Below are positions 7,318 to 14,781 of a DNA stretch of 20,554 nucleotides, piece by piece. Below the pieces are notes generated by a model. The model made no database searches and had not been told where the DNA came from. It worked only from the letters and a program-made list of their open reading frames with translations. A program made the translations under genes and the position numbers. The stretch is from a virus. Each line of letters opens with the position of its first letter. The first letter of the stretch is position 1. The stretch covers positions 1 through 20,554 of IMG/VR virus record IMGVR_UViG_3300007363_000135; one strand, 5' to 3'.

Positions 7318-8639
7318 TGCCGACAACGCACCTGATAAGCACGGGGCGGGCTCATGGTCCGCTCCGTGTCCTCATCGCCCTGCCGGTCTATTCCGGCGCA
7401 CTTGGGGCGCAAACAATGAAATCCCTATTTCCTGCCATGCAACGGCTTGATGACGCCGGCATTGGCTGGGAGGTTGCCATCGAGGAGGGCAATTGCCACG
7501 TCGATGACGCGCGAAACAGCCTTGTGAGGCGGCTTTTGCTGGGAGAATGTACTGATCTTGTGTTCATTGATGCCGATGTCGGGTTCGATGCGTCGGCCTT
7601 GGTGGAACTTGTCAATCTTGACCGCGACATTGTGGCCGGCGTCTATCCAAAAAAGAGCTTTTCCGAGGGCTTCCCTGTCATGGGGCTGCCCGGCGAGCGG
7701 TGGAGCGACGCCGAGGGGCTTGTCGAGGTTCAGGGAGCCCCAACCGGGTTCATGAAGATCAAGCGGCGGGTTCTGGAAAGCCTCCGCGACAGGGAAAAGG
7801 CCCGCGCTTTCATCGGGGCGGGCGGGAACATGGGCGATGAGCCCTATCATCCTATTTTCGAGCGCACAATTGCCAATGGCCGCAGATGGTCCGGCGATTA
7901 TGCGTTCTGCATCAAGGCCCGCAATGCCGGGTTCAAGGTTTGGGTCAACCCGGAATGGCGCTTCACCCATGAGGGGAACCACGTCTGGGAGGGAACGCTA
8001 GGCGATTTCTGGCGCAAGGAAGCCAGGATCGAAAGCCCGAAACTGATGGCGGCCATTCGGCGCCTGCGGGGCGGCGATGCGTCGTTTGAGGCGTTTGTTG
8101 CCCTGGCTCAAGCATGGGCGAACCCGTCTGCGGCTCTTCCCGACATGCTTCAGGCCGTTTGGGCGGCTTCCGTGGCCGCCAATGGCTGGGCAATTGAGGC
8201 TGGTTCCGGTCTGACAACAATCGTCGCAGGAATTGCGGCGGAAAGGACCGGCAATCTCCGCATTATCGCCCTCGAAAGCGACATGCGCTGGCATGACCGG
8301 CTTACCGGCCTGCTGAAAGTGGCGGAAATCGGCACGGTTGAACTTCTATATGCCCCTCTCAAGCGGGCCGATGGGTTTGTCTGGTACAATGCGGATGCGG
8401 CGTTCCCCGGCAAGTTCGCGCTTGCCATCTGCGACGGCCCGAACCGTGACTATGGCCGGGCCGGGCTTTGGAACGTCCTAGGCGACAGCATTCGCCACGC
8501 GACGTGGATCGTTGACGACGTTCAGGACAAGACACAACTCGATATGGTCAATGATTTTGCCGACGCCTACGGGCGCAAGATCAAGGTTCTCGGCGACGCC
8601 GGGAACAAGCAATTCGCCATCTGCATGGGTGACCAATGA
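7317..8639 (+). CDS. Glycosyltransferase fused to a methyltransferase-like domain
   Basis: 440 residues from the ATG at 7317, which shares one base with the previous stop. An upstream in-frame start would overlap the 7057-7317 gene by about 100 bases and is not favoured. Residues 15-260 look like a GT-A glycosyltransferase: RVLIALPVYSG at the start, LVFIDADVGF with the DxD-type metal site Asp85-Ala-Asp87, and GDYAFCIKARNAGFKVWVNPEWRFTHEG (193-220). Residues 275-440 look like a class I Rossmann methyltransferase: EAGSGLT (294-300) as the glycine-rich loop, IIALESD with acidic Glu320, and ALAICDGPNRDYG (368-380). It could glycosylate, and then methylate, a virion protein or host surface sugar. 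The glycosyltransferase call is firm; the methyltransferase call is moderate and its activity unproven. It overlaps the next gene as ATGA. Confidence 0.85.
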   Translation: MPTTHLISTGRAHGPLRVLIALPVYSGALGAQTMKSLFPAMQRLDDAGIGWEVAIEEGNCHVDDARNSLVRRLLLGECTDLVFIDADVGFDASALVELVNLDRDIVAGVYPKKSFSEGFPVMGLPGERWSDAEGLVEVQGAPTGFMKIKRRVLESLRDREKARAFIGAGGNMGDEPYHPIFERTIANGRRWSGDYAFCIKARNAGFKVWVNPEWRFTHEGNHVWEGTLGDFWRKEARIESPKLMAAIRRLRGGDASFEAFVALAQAWANPSAALPDMLQAVWAASVAANGWAIEAGSGLTTIVAGIAAERTGNLRIIALESDMRWHDRLTGLLKVAEIGTVELLYAPLKRADGFVWYNADAAFPGKFALAICDGPNRDYGRAGLWNVLGDSIRHATWIVDDVQDKTQLDMVNDFADAYGRKIKVLGDAGNKQFAICMGDQ

Positions 8640-9298
8640 CGACATATGCGACAATGCGGACGCGGATCGCCGACGAACTCGCCAACGACGGCGACATTAC
8701 CTCGGCGCAGATCAACTACGCCATTCTTGACACAATCAAGCAGTACGAGCGGACGCCGTGGTGGTGGAACGAGAAAACCGCCACGATGTCGACCGTCAAC
8801 GCCCAGGAATACTATTCATCGTCCGACCTGTCCGACATTCCCGACATCGTGCGGATCGTGTCGGCGCTTGTGACCGAGAACAGCCTTAAGCGGCCGTTGA
8901 TTCCGTATGAGTTCAGCCAGATTGACGACGTGCAGGACGGGTCGATGACCGGGTGCCCGGAAGCCTACGCCCTGTTCAAGGAAAACATCCGCCTGTATCC
9001 GATCCCGGATGCCGTATACACTGTGACGCTGGCGTATATCTATCGGTTGACGGCGCTTTCCGCCGACGGCGACAGCAACGCATGGACAACGGACGCCGAG
9101 GAACTGATCCGGCAAGGGGCAAAGCGCCGGATTGCGCTTAACTATCTCCACGCCGATGACCTCGCCGGCCGGTGCGCTGTCATGGAGCGGGAGGCGTTTG
9201 CGGAATTGCAGGCCGAAAACCGCCGCCGCCGGCCCAACACAAGATTGAAAATCCCGGCGATGTTGTCGCGCGGCGGTTTCAACATCAACGCAGGATAG
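8636..9298 (+). CDS. Head-tail adaptor, P22 gp4-like
   Basis: 220 residues, starting inside the previous stop (ATGA). The N-terminus YATMRTRIADELANDGDITSAQINYAILDTIKQYE (residues 3-37) is helical and matches the opening of podovirus adaptor (gp4-type) proteins, as does the following WWWNEKTATMSTVNAQEYYSSSDL. The middle is beta-rich, and the C-terminal half is helical and basic (GAKRRIALNYLHADDLAGRCAVMEREAFAEL; RRRRPNTRLKIP). Adaptor proteins bind the bottom of the portal after packaging and connect it to the tail hub. The order coat, adaptor, gp10-like protein supports the call. Confidence 0.85.
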   Translation: MTTYATMRTRIADELANDGDITSAQINYAILDTIKQYERTPWWWNEKTATMSTVNAQEYYSSSDLSDIPDIVRIVSALVTENSLKRPLIPYEFSQIDDVQDGSMTGCPEAYALFKENIRLYPIPDAVYTVTLAYIYRLTALSADGDSNAWTTDAEELIRQGAKRRIALNYLHADDLAGRCAVMEREAFAELQAENRRRRPNTRLKIPAMLSRGGFNINAG

Positions 9299-9301
9299 CC
9301 G

Positions 9302-10771
9302 ATGATTCCGTTCGCACCATGGCTTCCCGATATTGCGGCGTTTGACACGCGGGCCTCGCACGAGGCCCAGAACGTCATCCCGTCCGCGTCCGGGTTTCGT
9401 CCGTTCGCCGGGTTTCAGAATGTTGCCTCCGCCATTACGGCGCGGGCGCAGGGTGCGGTTTCTGTTCGGTCTATCTCCGGGACGATTTACAATTTCTGCG
9501 GCGACGCGACGAAACTGTATCTCATGGATTCGAACGGGCTTGCATGGTCCGACGTGTCGAGGGTTTCGGGGGGCGCCTATAGCACGGCCACGGACGCCGC
9601 GTGGCGGTTTTCCCAATATGGGAACTACATCACCGCCTTGAACGGCAACGACGCCGCGCAGGTTTTTGAACTTGGCACCTCAACGAATTTCGCCGCCTTG
9701 GGCGGATCGGCGCCTGCCGGCAAGTTCCCCGGCACCATTCGTGAGTTCGGCGTGATCGCCAGCACGTCCGTTGCCAACAACCGCATCACATGGTCCGCCA
9801 TTGGCGACATTTCCGATTGGGTGGCGAGCGCCACGACGCTTTCGGACAGCCAGGACTTCCCCGAGGGCGGCTCGATCATGGGCTTTGTCGGCGGCGAGTA
9901 TGGTATCGTTTTTCAGGAACGCGCAATTCAGCGCATGACGTTTGAAGGACCGCCCACGGCCTTTCGGTTTGACAAGATCACGGCTGCCTTGGGTTGCCGC
10001 GCCGAAGGCTCCATCGCGGCCTACGAAAGCATGACCTTCTTTCTCGCCGATGACGGCTTTTATATGCTTCGAGGCGGCGCCGAACTTGTGCCAATCGGGT
10101 CCGAAAAGGTTGACCGCTGGATCGAAACCAATCTCGACGCTTCGCAGCTCTATCGTGTCTCATCGGCCATTGATCCGATCAACAAGATTTACGTCATGGG
10201 TTTCCCGTCAGTCGGAGCCGGGAACCCGGATAGCCTTATCGTGTATCACTGGCCAACCGGCCAATGGGCGCGGGCGAGCGTTGACCACGAGATCGTCTAT
10301 ACGGCTTCGACGCAAAGCACGTACACGATTGATGGAATGGATGCCGTGTCGGCCACCATCGACGGCCTGCCATTCCCGGTCGATAGCCGGTTCTGGACCG
10401 GATCGGGGAGGTTGTTGCTTTCCGGTTTCGACACTTCACATAGGCAAGGGTTCTTTTCCGGCAGCAATCTCGCCGCCGCGATTGAAACCGGCGACAACCA
10501 GGCAGCGGAAGGCCGCAGGAGCCTTTTCCGAGGGCTTCGGCCAATCGTGGAAGGCTCGTCTGTCACGCCATCTCTCACCGTTGGAAGTCGTGACCACCTG
10601 ACCGAATCCGTCACTTATGGCTCGCCGGTTCCCATCAATTCCTACGGCTGGTGCAATGCACGGACGCAGGCCCGCTATCACCGGGCGAAGATTACAATTC
10701 CCGCCGCCTCCGCATGGAATTTTGCGCGGGGCGTCGACGATCTGAAACTGTCCCTCATGGGGAGACGATAA
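9302..10771 (+). CDS. Tail hub / DNA stabilisation protein, P22 gp10-like
   Basis: 489 residues; P22 gp10 has 472. gp10 plugs the portal-adaptor complex after packaging and holds the tail parts. The N-terminus PFAPWLPDIAAFDTRASHEAQNVIPSASGFRPFAGF is typical of this family: a stretch naming ligand-like Pro and Asp turns, then a beta-propeller-like body of repeated short strands (SISGTIYNFCGDATKLYLMD; GGEYGIVFQERAIQRMTFEG; MTFFLADDGFYMLRGG). DKITAALGCRAEGSIAA (about residues 223-239) is another recurrent family segment. It starts three bases after the adaptor stop and ends directly before the next ATG. Confidence 0.88.
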   Translation: MIPFAPWLPDIAAFDTRASHEAQNVIPSASGFRPFAGFQNVASAITARAQGAVSVRSISGTIYNFCGDATKLYLMDSNGLAWSDVSRVSGGAYSTATDAAWRFSQYGNYITALNGNDAAQVFELGTSTNFAALGGSAPAGKFPGTIREFGVIASTSVANNRITWSAIGDISDWVASATTLSDSQDFPEGGSIMGFVGGEYGIVFQERAIQRMTFEGPPTAFRFDKITAALGCRAEGSIAAYESMTFFLADDGFYMLRGGAELVPIGSEKVDRWIETNLDASQLYRVSSAIDPINKIYVMGFPSVGAGNPDSLIVYHWPTGQWARASVDHEIVYTASTQSTYTIDGMDAVSATIDGLPFPVDSRFWTGSGRLLLSGFDTSHRQGFFSGSNLAAAIETGDNQAAEGRRSLFRGLRPIVEGSSVTPSLTVGSRDHLTESVTYGSPVPINSYGWCNARTQARYHRAKITIPAASAWNFARGVDDLKLSLMGRR

Positions 10772-12472
10772 ATGGCGAAGAAGATGCGAAAGAAACCGCG
10801 CAAGGCCCCCGGCCTTCTGGGCCACGTCACGGCCCCAAGGTATTACGACCCGCCCGGCCCCGCTCCACGTGAAACATTGGCCTATTTGAGCGCCGCCGAA
10901 AAAATGGCGCTTCTGGGCATGACGGATGGAAGGGCCAATCGCGGCCCTCGGGGCATCCCGTCTTTCGCCGACGACAGCGCGTCGAGCATGGGGGTTTCTC
11001 GTGGTGATGCTTCGCAGGGAACGATAGGCTCTGGTTCAGACCCTGGACCGAATGGCGGGTCTATCAGCAGATCGTCCGGCGGCAGCTCTCCTAGCAATGC
11101 CGGGGGCGGCGGAAGTCCAAGTGGGATGAGTGGCGGCGCTCTCAATTCGCGCCTTGGCGGGTCGCTCGCCGCGAACTTCGGCATGAACTTCAACCCAGGC
11201 TCGCCAGGCTACGGGTCAACATTGCCTGGTTCCTTCGGCTATCCGGCCTCCGGCCCGTCGCAGTTTTCAAAGGACAACGCCGCCCAAATGGCGGCGATGA
11301 AGGCCGAGCGCGAGGCATTGCAGAGAATGGTTGGATTTACAAATGCCGGCGCGTTCCCGTCCGTTCCTCTCGGCGGGTTCCCGGCGGCCTCGACCACACC
11401 ATCCGCGTTTGCAGGCGCGTTCCCATCGGACCCGAGGCTTGGAATTGACCCGAAGGGGATTTCCAACCTTCCCGGACTATCTGGTCCAAACATGGGATTA
11501 GGGGAAAATCCGGCGCAACCCGGAAACTACACCGACCCAACAAACCGCATTAGCGGGGTTTATTCTGCGTTTGGCACTATGCCGGGGAGCGCGTTTTCAA
11601 ACACGGATTACACGGGTCTGAACGTCAACCCGACATTGGGGGCAATGAACCCACCGGCCCAAAGCACCGGTCCGGTTGTTCAGGTTGGGCCGGGGGGGTT
11701 GGTTTTTAACGGCGGGCGGCTGGCAATGGATATGCCGGGGCAGGGGATGCTCGACGTCCCGGTATCGAATAAAGCGGCCCAAATAGTTGCGGCGGCCCCA
11801 ACAAGGGAGGCCGCAATCAATGGGCTGGTTGGGCTTGGCATGGCCAGAGACACGGCGGAACAGTATGTAGGCCCGGGAAGTGTTGCTGGCCCCCCGGAAT
11901 ATGGGCCACTGAAGTCTACCAAATATCAAGACAGAGTTCCTCCAGAAAGACTGGCAATAGACATGCCGGGCCTTGGCCCGCTTGATGTTCCTGGCGGAAT
12001 AACCGATCCAACCTCAATGCCGTCATATAGCGGCCCATTTACGCCAGACGAGAGGCAAGGGACAAGTTTCCCATCGACGCCGGCAAGCCCACCCATCGAT
12101 GCGCCCCGAGGTGGTTTCGCAGGGGATTATTCTCCATCTTCGCCTTCTCCCGAAGGCGGGCGGGATGCCCCACCGGACCAAAATATTGACATGAACAAAG
12201 TGGTAAATGATCTTGACAGGCTAAACAATTTCGCCAGAATGAATTACGAGCGTGTGCAACGAGCCATTGGCAATCGTGACCCGAACGGCGCATTTGGCGG
12301 ACAGTTTGCCGGCGGCGGTAGCGGATTAAACCGTGGGCGACGGCCAATTCAGCCGCCAACGCCGCCCACAATGCCAAGCACGGAAGAGTTAAACTCAATC
12401 TATCTGGCGTTGCAAGCAGCGGGGGCAACCCCAGACGAGCTTGCCGCCGTTCTCGCAATGATGAACAGGTGA
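10772..12472 (+). CDS. Long Gly/Pro/Ser-rich protein, probably disordered
   Basis: 566 residues. It starts right after the gp10-like stop with GGGGAG upstream. The N-terminus is very basic (MAKKMRKKPRKAPG), followed by TAPRYYDPPGPAPRETLAYLSAAEKMALLGM and GPRGIPSFADDSA. Similar openings occur in hypothetical phage proteins of alphaproteobacterial phages. Most of the chain is Gly, Pro, Ser and Asn, with little predicted regular structure. A 15-residue motif of the form RLA[MI]DMPGxGxLDVP appears twice (residues 316-330 and 393-407). One helical segment is clear (about 471-500: NKVVNDLDRLNNFARMNYERVQRAIG), and the C-terminus is a helix with Ala/Leu. There is no signal peptide or known catalytic motif. 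Position between hub and ejection genes suggests a tail or internal virion protein. Confidence 0.72.
   Translation: MAKKMRKKPRKAPGLLGHVTAPRYYDPPGPAPRETLAYLSAAEKMALLGMTDGRANRGPRGIPSFADDSASSMGVSRGDASQGTIGSGSDPGPNGGSISRSSGGSSPSNAGGGGSPSGMSGGALNSRLGGSLAANFGMNFNPGSPGYGSTLPGSFGYPASGPSQFSKDNAAQMAAMKAEREALQRMVGFTNAGAFPSVPLGGFPAASTTPSAFAGAFPSDPRLGIDPKGISNLPGLSGPNMGLGENPAQPGNYTDPTNRISGVYSAFGTMPGSAFSNTDYTGLNVNPTLGAMNPPAQSTGPVVQVGPGGLVFNGGRLAMDMPGQGMLDVPVSNKAAQIVAAAPTREAAINGLVGLGMARDTAEQYVGPGSVAGPPEYGPLKSTKYQDRVPPERLAIDMPGLGPLDVPGGITDPTSMPSYSGPFTPDERQGTSFPSTPASPPIDAPRGGFAGDYSPSSPSPEGGRDAPPDQNIDMNKVVNDLDRLNNFARMNYERVQRAIGNRDPNGAFGGQFAGGGSGLNRGRRPIQPPTPPTMPSTEELNSIYLALQAAGATPDELAAVLAMMNR
11717..11992 (+). 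repeat. Duplicated 15-residue coding motif
   Basis: The two copies cover 11717-11761 and 11948-11992 and encode RLAMDMPGQGMLDVP and RLAIDMPGLGPLDVP. They match at 12 of 15 residues, while many third codon positions differ. This argues that the protein motif, not the DNA, is being kept. It may be a short binding motif in an otherwise disordered chain. Confidence 0.7.
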
Positions 12473-12475
12473 CAC

Positions 12476-12931
12476 ATGGGCGGAAGCGCGACAGGAGCCA
12501 GTGACAGAATGTCGGCGATGAGCGGGATGCGCGACCCAAGCGGAAAATGGGGTGGCGTCATGCCGTATGGGGGCGGCCGGCCGGATAGAAATTCCGCCGG
12601 CAGGCCACCGGGTTTTGCCGGCGACGACCCGCCCGCGCCGGGGACGGGCGGCAATTCAGGAGGGGAGCAATCCCACGATCTGGACTGGCTAAAGGCCCTC
12701 GCCGAGAAATATGGGATTCCATGGCCCGGCGGCGGGTCAGGGGGGGCCGGGGGGACCGGCGGAACGGGAGGAACGGCCCCACAGACGCTTGCATGGTCAT
12801 TCCCGCAATACAGCCAGACGTGGGCTTTCACTCCGCCGGCCCCGGTCTATCCATCATTGCCACCCCCGTTCAACAAGGACACATACGCGGCCGACCCGAA
12901 GAAAAAAAAGAAATACGGGCAGGAAACATGA
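12476..12931 (+). CDS. Gly-rich small protein, possible frameshift partner
   Basis: 151 residues beginning MGGSATGAS, four bases after the previous stop. It is low-complexity: Gly/Pro/Asp-rich with a Gly-Thr run (GGSGGAGGTGGTGGT, about residues 84-98), one helical stretch (HDLDWLKALAEKYGIPWPG), an aromatic/Pro segment (AWSFPQYSQTWAFTPPAPVYPSLPPPF) and a Lys-rich end (KKKKKYGQET). I do not recognise a family. Near the end the DNA reads A_AAA_AAG in the correct frame for -1 slippage, and the -1 frame is open straight into the next gene. The stop overlaps the next ATG as ATGA. It resembles the 10772-12472 product in composition. Confidence 0.7.
   Translation: MGGSATGASDRMSAMSGMRDPSGKWGGVMPYGGGRPDRNSAGRPPGFAGDDPPAPGTGGNSGGEQSHDLDWLKALAEKYGIPWPGGGSGGAGGTGGTGGTAPQTLAWSFPQYSQTWAFTPPAPVYPSLPPPFNKDTYAADPKKKKKYGQET
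12904..12910 (+). promoter_or_regulatory. Candidate -1 ribosomal frameshift site A_AAA_AAG
   Basis: An eight-A run (12902-12909) followed by G is read as AAA AAA AAG in frame zero, which gives the heptamer A_AAA_AAG used in bacterial dnaX. After a -1 slip the next codons lead without a stop into the gene at 12928 and on to 13281, giving a fusion of about 268 residues. I see no clear stimulating stem just downstream, and the nearest AAGGA upstream (about 12874) is farther away than in dnaX. The motif and frames are read directly; use is inference. Confidence 0.4.
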
Positions 12932-13281
12932 ACATAGACCGCCGTCTGATAGAGCCGCTTCTAGCCGAGATTTTCCCATCGGTTGTAGGGGCATCGAGTG
13001 ACGAATGGCACTTCTTCCTCGACAAGCTGACCAAAATGGAAACGCCTATTTCCATGTCCAATGGCGAGGCTTTCGACCGATGGCGGGCCGCTCTTTCCGG
13101 GCTTGGCTATCCGGTCAACGCCCATTCCGAACGTCGGGCAGCAACGGCCAAACAGGCCGCCAAGAGGATGCTTGAGGACGAAAGAAAGCGGGCGGCCTCT
13201 CTTTCCGTGACCCTTGATGCGTCACGCCGGGAGGCACCGGACTGGCCGGTTGCGGAAGTTTTGGCCAGCGTGAACGGGTGA
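12928..13281 (+). CDS. Small helical hypothetical protein
   Basis: 117 residues from the ATG overlapping the previous TGA. The same frame is open upstream to at least 12721, but the overlap start with AGGA at 12921-12924 is preferred; its three-base spacing is rather short. The protein looks mostly helical: RRLIEPLLAEIFPSVVG at the start, then a basic Ala-rich helix (RRAATAKQAAKRMLEDERKRAASLSVTL, about residues 70-97). There are no cysteines, membrane segments or known motifs. It may be made alone by coupling or as the C-terminal part of a frameshift fusion with the preceding Gly-rich protein. Function unknown. Confidence 0.72.
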   Translation: MNIDRRLIEPLLAEIFPSVVGASSDEWHFFLDKLTKMETPISMSNGEAFDRWRAALSGLGYPVNAHSERRAATAKQAAKRMLEDERKRAASLSVTLDASRREAPDWPVAEVLASVNG

Positions 13282-13287
13282 CGACCA

Positions 13288-13623
13288 ATGGCCGTTCGCC
13301 CGTTCCTACATCTTCCGCCGCCACCGCGCGACCCAGAGGGAAGAAGGCTATGGGAGGTTGTCGCCCAGACAAGGCGCGGCAAGATCGACGCCGTAACTAC
13401 GCTAACGCTCACGGCGGGGGCGGCTTCCAGCGTCCTGAACTTCAAGGGCCTGTCCCCGCAATCGGTTGTCGTCTTTGACCCCAAGACGGCCAACGCGGCA
13501 GCGGAGTTGTACGGCGGGACCATGTATGCGCTGACGGCGAACAGAGGAAACGACCAGTGGACAATAACCCACGCGAACAACGGCCAGACGGACAGGACAT
13601 TCCAGGTTCTGATAATGGGTTGA
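13288..13623 (+). CDS. Small beta-rich hypothetical phage protein
   Basis: 111 residues. After a Pro-rich start (VRPFLHLPPPPRDPEG) the chain is rich in beta-type stretches: AVTTLTLTAGAASSVLNFKGLSPQSVVVFDPKTANAA and the late GNDQWTITHANNGQTDRTFQVLIMG. The pattern of a VVVFDPKTANAA-type segment followed by an aromatic-flanked ITHANN is one I associate with small conserved proteins in phage structural operons, but no function is established. It starts six bases after the previous stop. Its TGA overlaps the next ATG as TGATG, so the next gene is probably translationally coupled. Confidence 0.75.
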   Translation: MAVRPFLHLPPPPRDPEGRRLWEVVAQTRRGKIDAVTTLTLTAGAASSVLNFKGLSPQSVVVFDPKTANAAAELYGGTMYALTANRGNDQWTITHANNGQTDRTFQVLIMG

Positions 13624-14024
13624 TGCAGGTCAAATGCTCTGGTGTTCCGATTGAAAAGATCGGCATGGTTTGGAGCCAGGCAATGCCGCTTTTGGTTCCC
13701 GCTCTTGGCGAGGGAGAGTTAATTGAAACTGTCATTCACCGATTGTTTCTTGGTTCTGCGCAATTATGGGTGGCCGCCGACGGAAACAGGCTTTGCGCCG
13801 CCTGTGTGACAGAAATTCCGATTCGTAACAAGCGGAAATATTGCAACATCTGGCTTGCCGGTGGTTCCGGCCTCAATAATTGGCTTTCGTACCTTCCAAG
13901 GGTCGAAGAATGGGCTAGGGCGAACGGATGCCACGCAATGCTGATTGAAAAGGCAAGGATCGGCTGGAAGCGGATTTTGCCTGACTACAAGACAAAGACC
14001 ATTCAGATGGTCAAGGAGTTGTGA
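13623..14024 (+). CDS. GNAT-like acetyltransferase-fold protein
   Basis: 133 residues from the ATG at 13623, which overlaps the previous stop; a longer in-frame start at 13557 would lie inside the preceding gene. The order of elements resembles short GNAT-fold proteins of podovirus structural operons: an N-terminal helix region (WSQAMPLLVPALGEGELIETVIHRLFLG), a strand pair (AQLWVAADGNRLCAACVTEI), a second strand (YCNIWLAGG), a helix (LSYLPRVEEWARANG) and the final block CHAMLIEKARIGWKRILPDYKTKTIQMVKEL. The GW-x-R-x-LPDYK ending is the strongest sign. The classic acetyl-CoA loop is not obvious, so it may be a structural relative rather than an active enzyme. The base composition looks less GC-rich than the neighbours. 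Confidence 0.72.
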   Translation: MQVKCSGVPIEKIGMVWSQAMPLLVPALGEGELIETVIHRLFLGSAQLWVAADGNRLCAACVTEIPIRNKRKYCNIWLAGGSGLNNWLSYLPRVEEWARANGCHAMLIEKARIGWKRILPDYKTKTIQMVKEL

Positions 14025-14025
14025 C

Positions 14026-14769
14026 ATGGGCGGAAGCACCACGCAAAAAACGACACAGACAAGTTCTCCGTGGGACGAGCAGGTTCCGTATCTGAAGTAC
14101 GGATTTGATGAGGCCGCCAGGCTCTATCAGACGCCGGGTCCGCAATACTATCCCGGCTCGACGGTCGCGCCGTTTTCGGCGGAACAGAACCAGTCGTTCG
14201 AGCTTGGCTCGCAGAGGGCGCTTGCCGGAAACCAGACAATGAAGGGCGCGGAACAATTCACGCAGAACGTTCTCGGCGGAAACTATCTTAACAACAACCC
14301 CTACAACGATCAGGTGTTCCAGAACATCCAATCCAAGGTCATGCCGGCCGTCAACAGCAATTTCATGGGTGCCGGCCGCTATGGTTCCGGACTTCACGGC
14401 GACACGATGACAAGGGCATTGACTGAAAGCTATGCGCCGTTTGCTGCGTCTCAATACGAAAGCGGGCTCAACCGCATGGGGCAGGCCGCCGCCATGGCGC
14501 CGACTTTCGCGGCGAACGATTACGCCGATCTTTCCGTGCTTGAGGGCATTGGCAGGTCCAAGCAGGGCCTTGCGCAGCAGGAGCTCGACGACGCCAAGGC
14601 AAGATGGGATTACTACGGGCAACTCCCATACAACAAGATGGGCCAGTTCCTGAACAACATCGGCGGGAACTATGGCGGCACGGTTGTTGGAAGCCAGCCG
14701 GGACCAAGCATGTTCCAGCAGGTTGCCGGCGCCGGTCTTGGCCTTCTCGGCCTTTACATGGGCCTCTAG
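14026..14769 (+). CDS. Internal virion / DNA ejection protein, gp7-position
   Basis: 247 residues from the ATG at 14026 (MGGSTTQKT), one base after the previous stop; the in-frame ATG at 13945 lies within the preceding gene. P22 gp7, the first of three ejection proteins, has 229 residues and the same relative position. The chain is rich in Gly, Asn, Gln and Ala with VPYLKYGFDEAARLYQTPGPQYYPGSTVAPFSAEQ near the start, a segment common in phage internal or tail-associated proteins, then helical stretches and a Gly/Leu-rich hydrophobic C-terminus (VAGAGLGLLGLYMGL, about 233-247) that may insert into membrane. An ejection role is inferred from position, size and the hydrophobic end. Confidence 0.72.
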   Translation: MGGSTTQKTTQTSSPWDEQVPYLKYGFDEAARLYQTPGPQYYPGSTVAPFSAEQNQSFELGSQRALAGNQTMKGAEQFTQNVLGGNYLNNNPYNDQVFQNIQSKVMPAVNSNFMGAGRYGSGLHGDTMTRALTESYAPFAASQYESGLNRMGQAAAMAPTFAANDYADLSVLEGIGRSKQGLAQQELDDAKARWDYYGQLPYNKMGQFLNNIGGNYGGTVVGSQPGPSMFQQVAGAGLGLLGLYMGL

Positions 14770-14781
14770 GAGACATCCACG

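Noticed and set aside
12721-12927. Long upstream extension of the 117-residue gene
   Set aside because: It overlaps the Gly-rich gene in another frame. The ATGA overlap start at 12928 is better; the open frame matters only for the frameshift idea.
12476-14040. Identical 12-base start (atgggcggaagc) of the genes at 12476 and 14026
   Set aside because: The match ends after four codons and the proteins then differ fully, so chance or similar start-site preference is enough to explain it.
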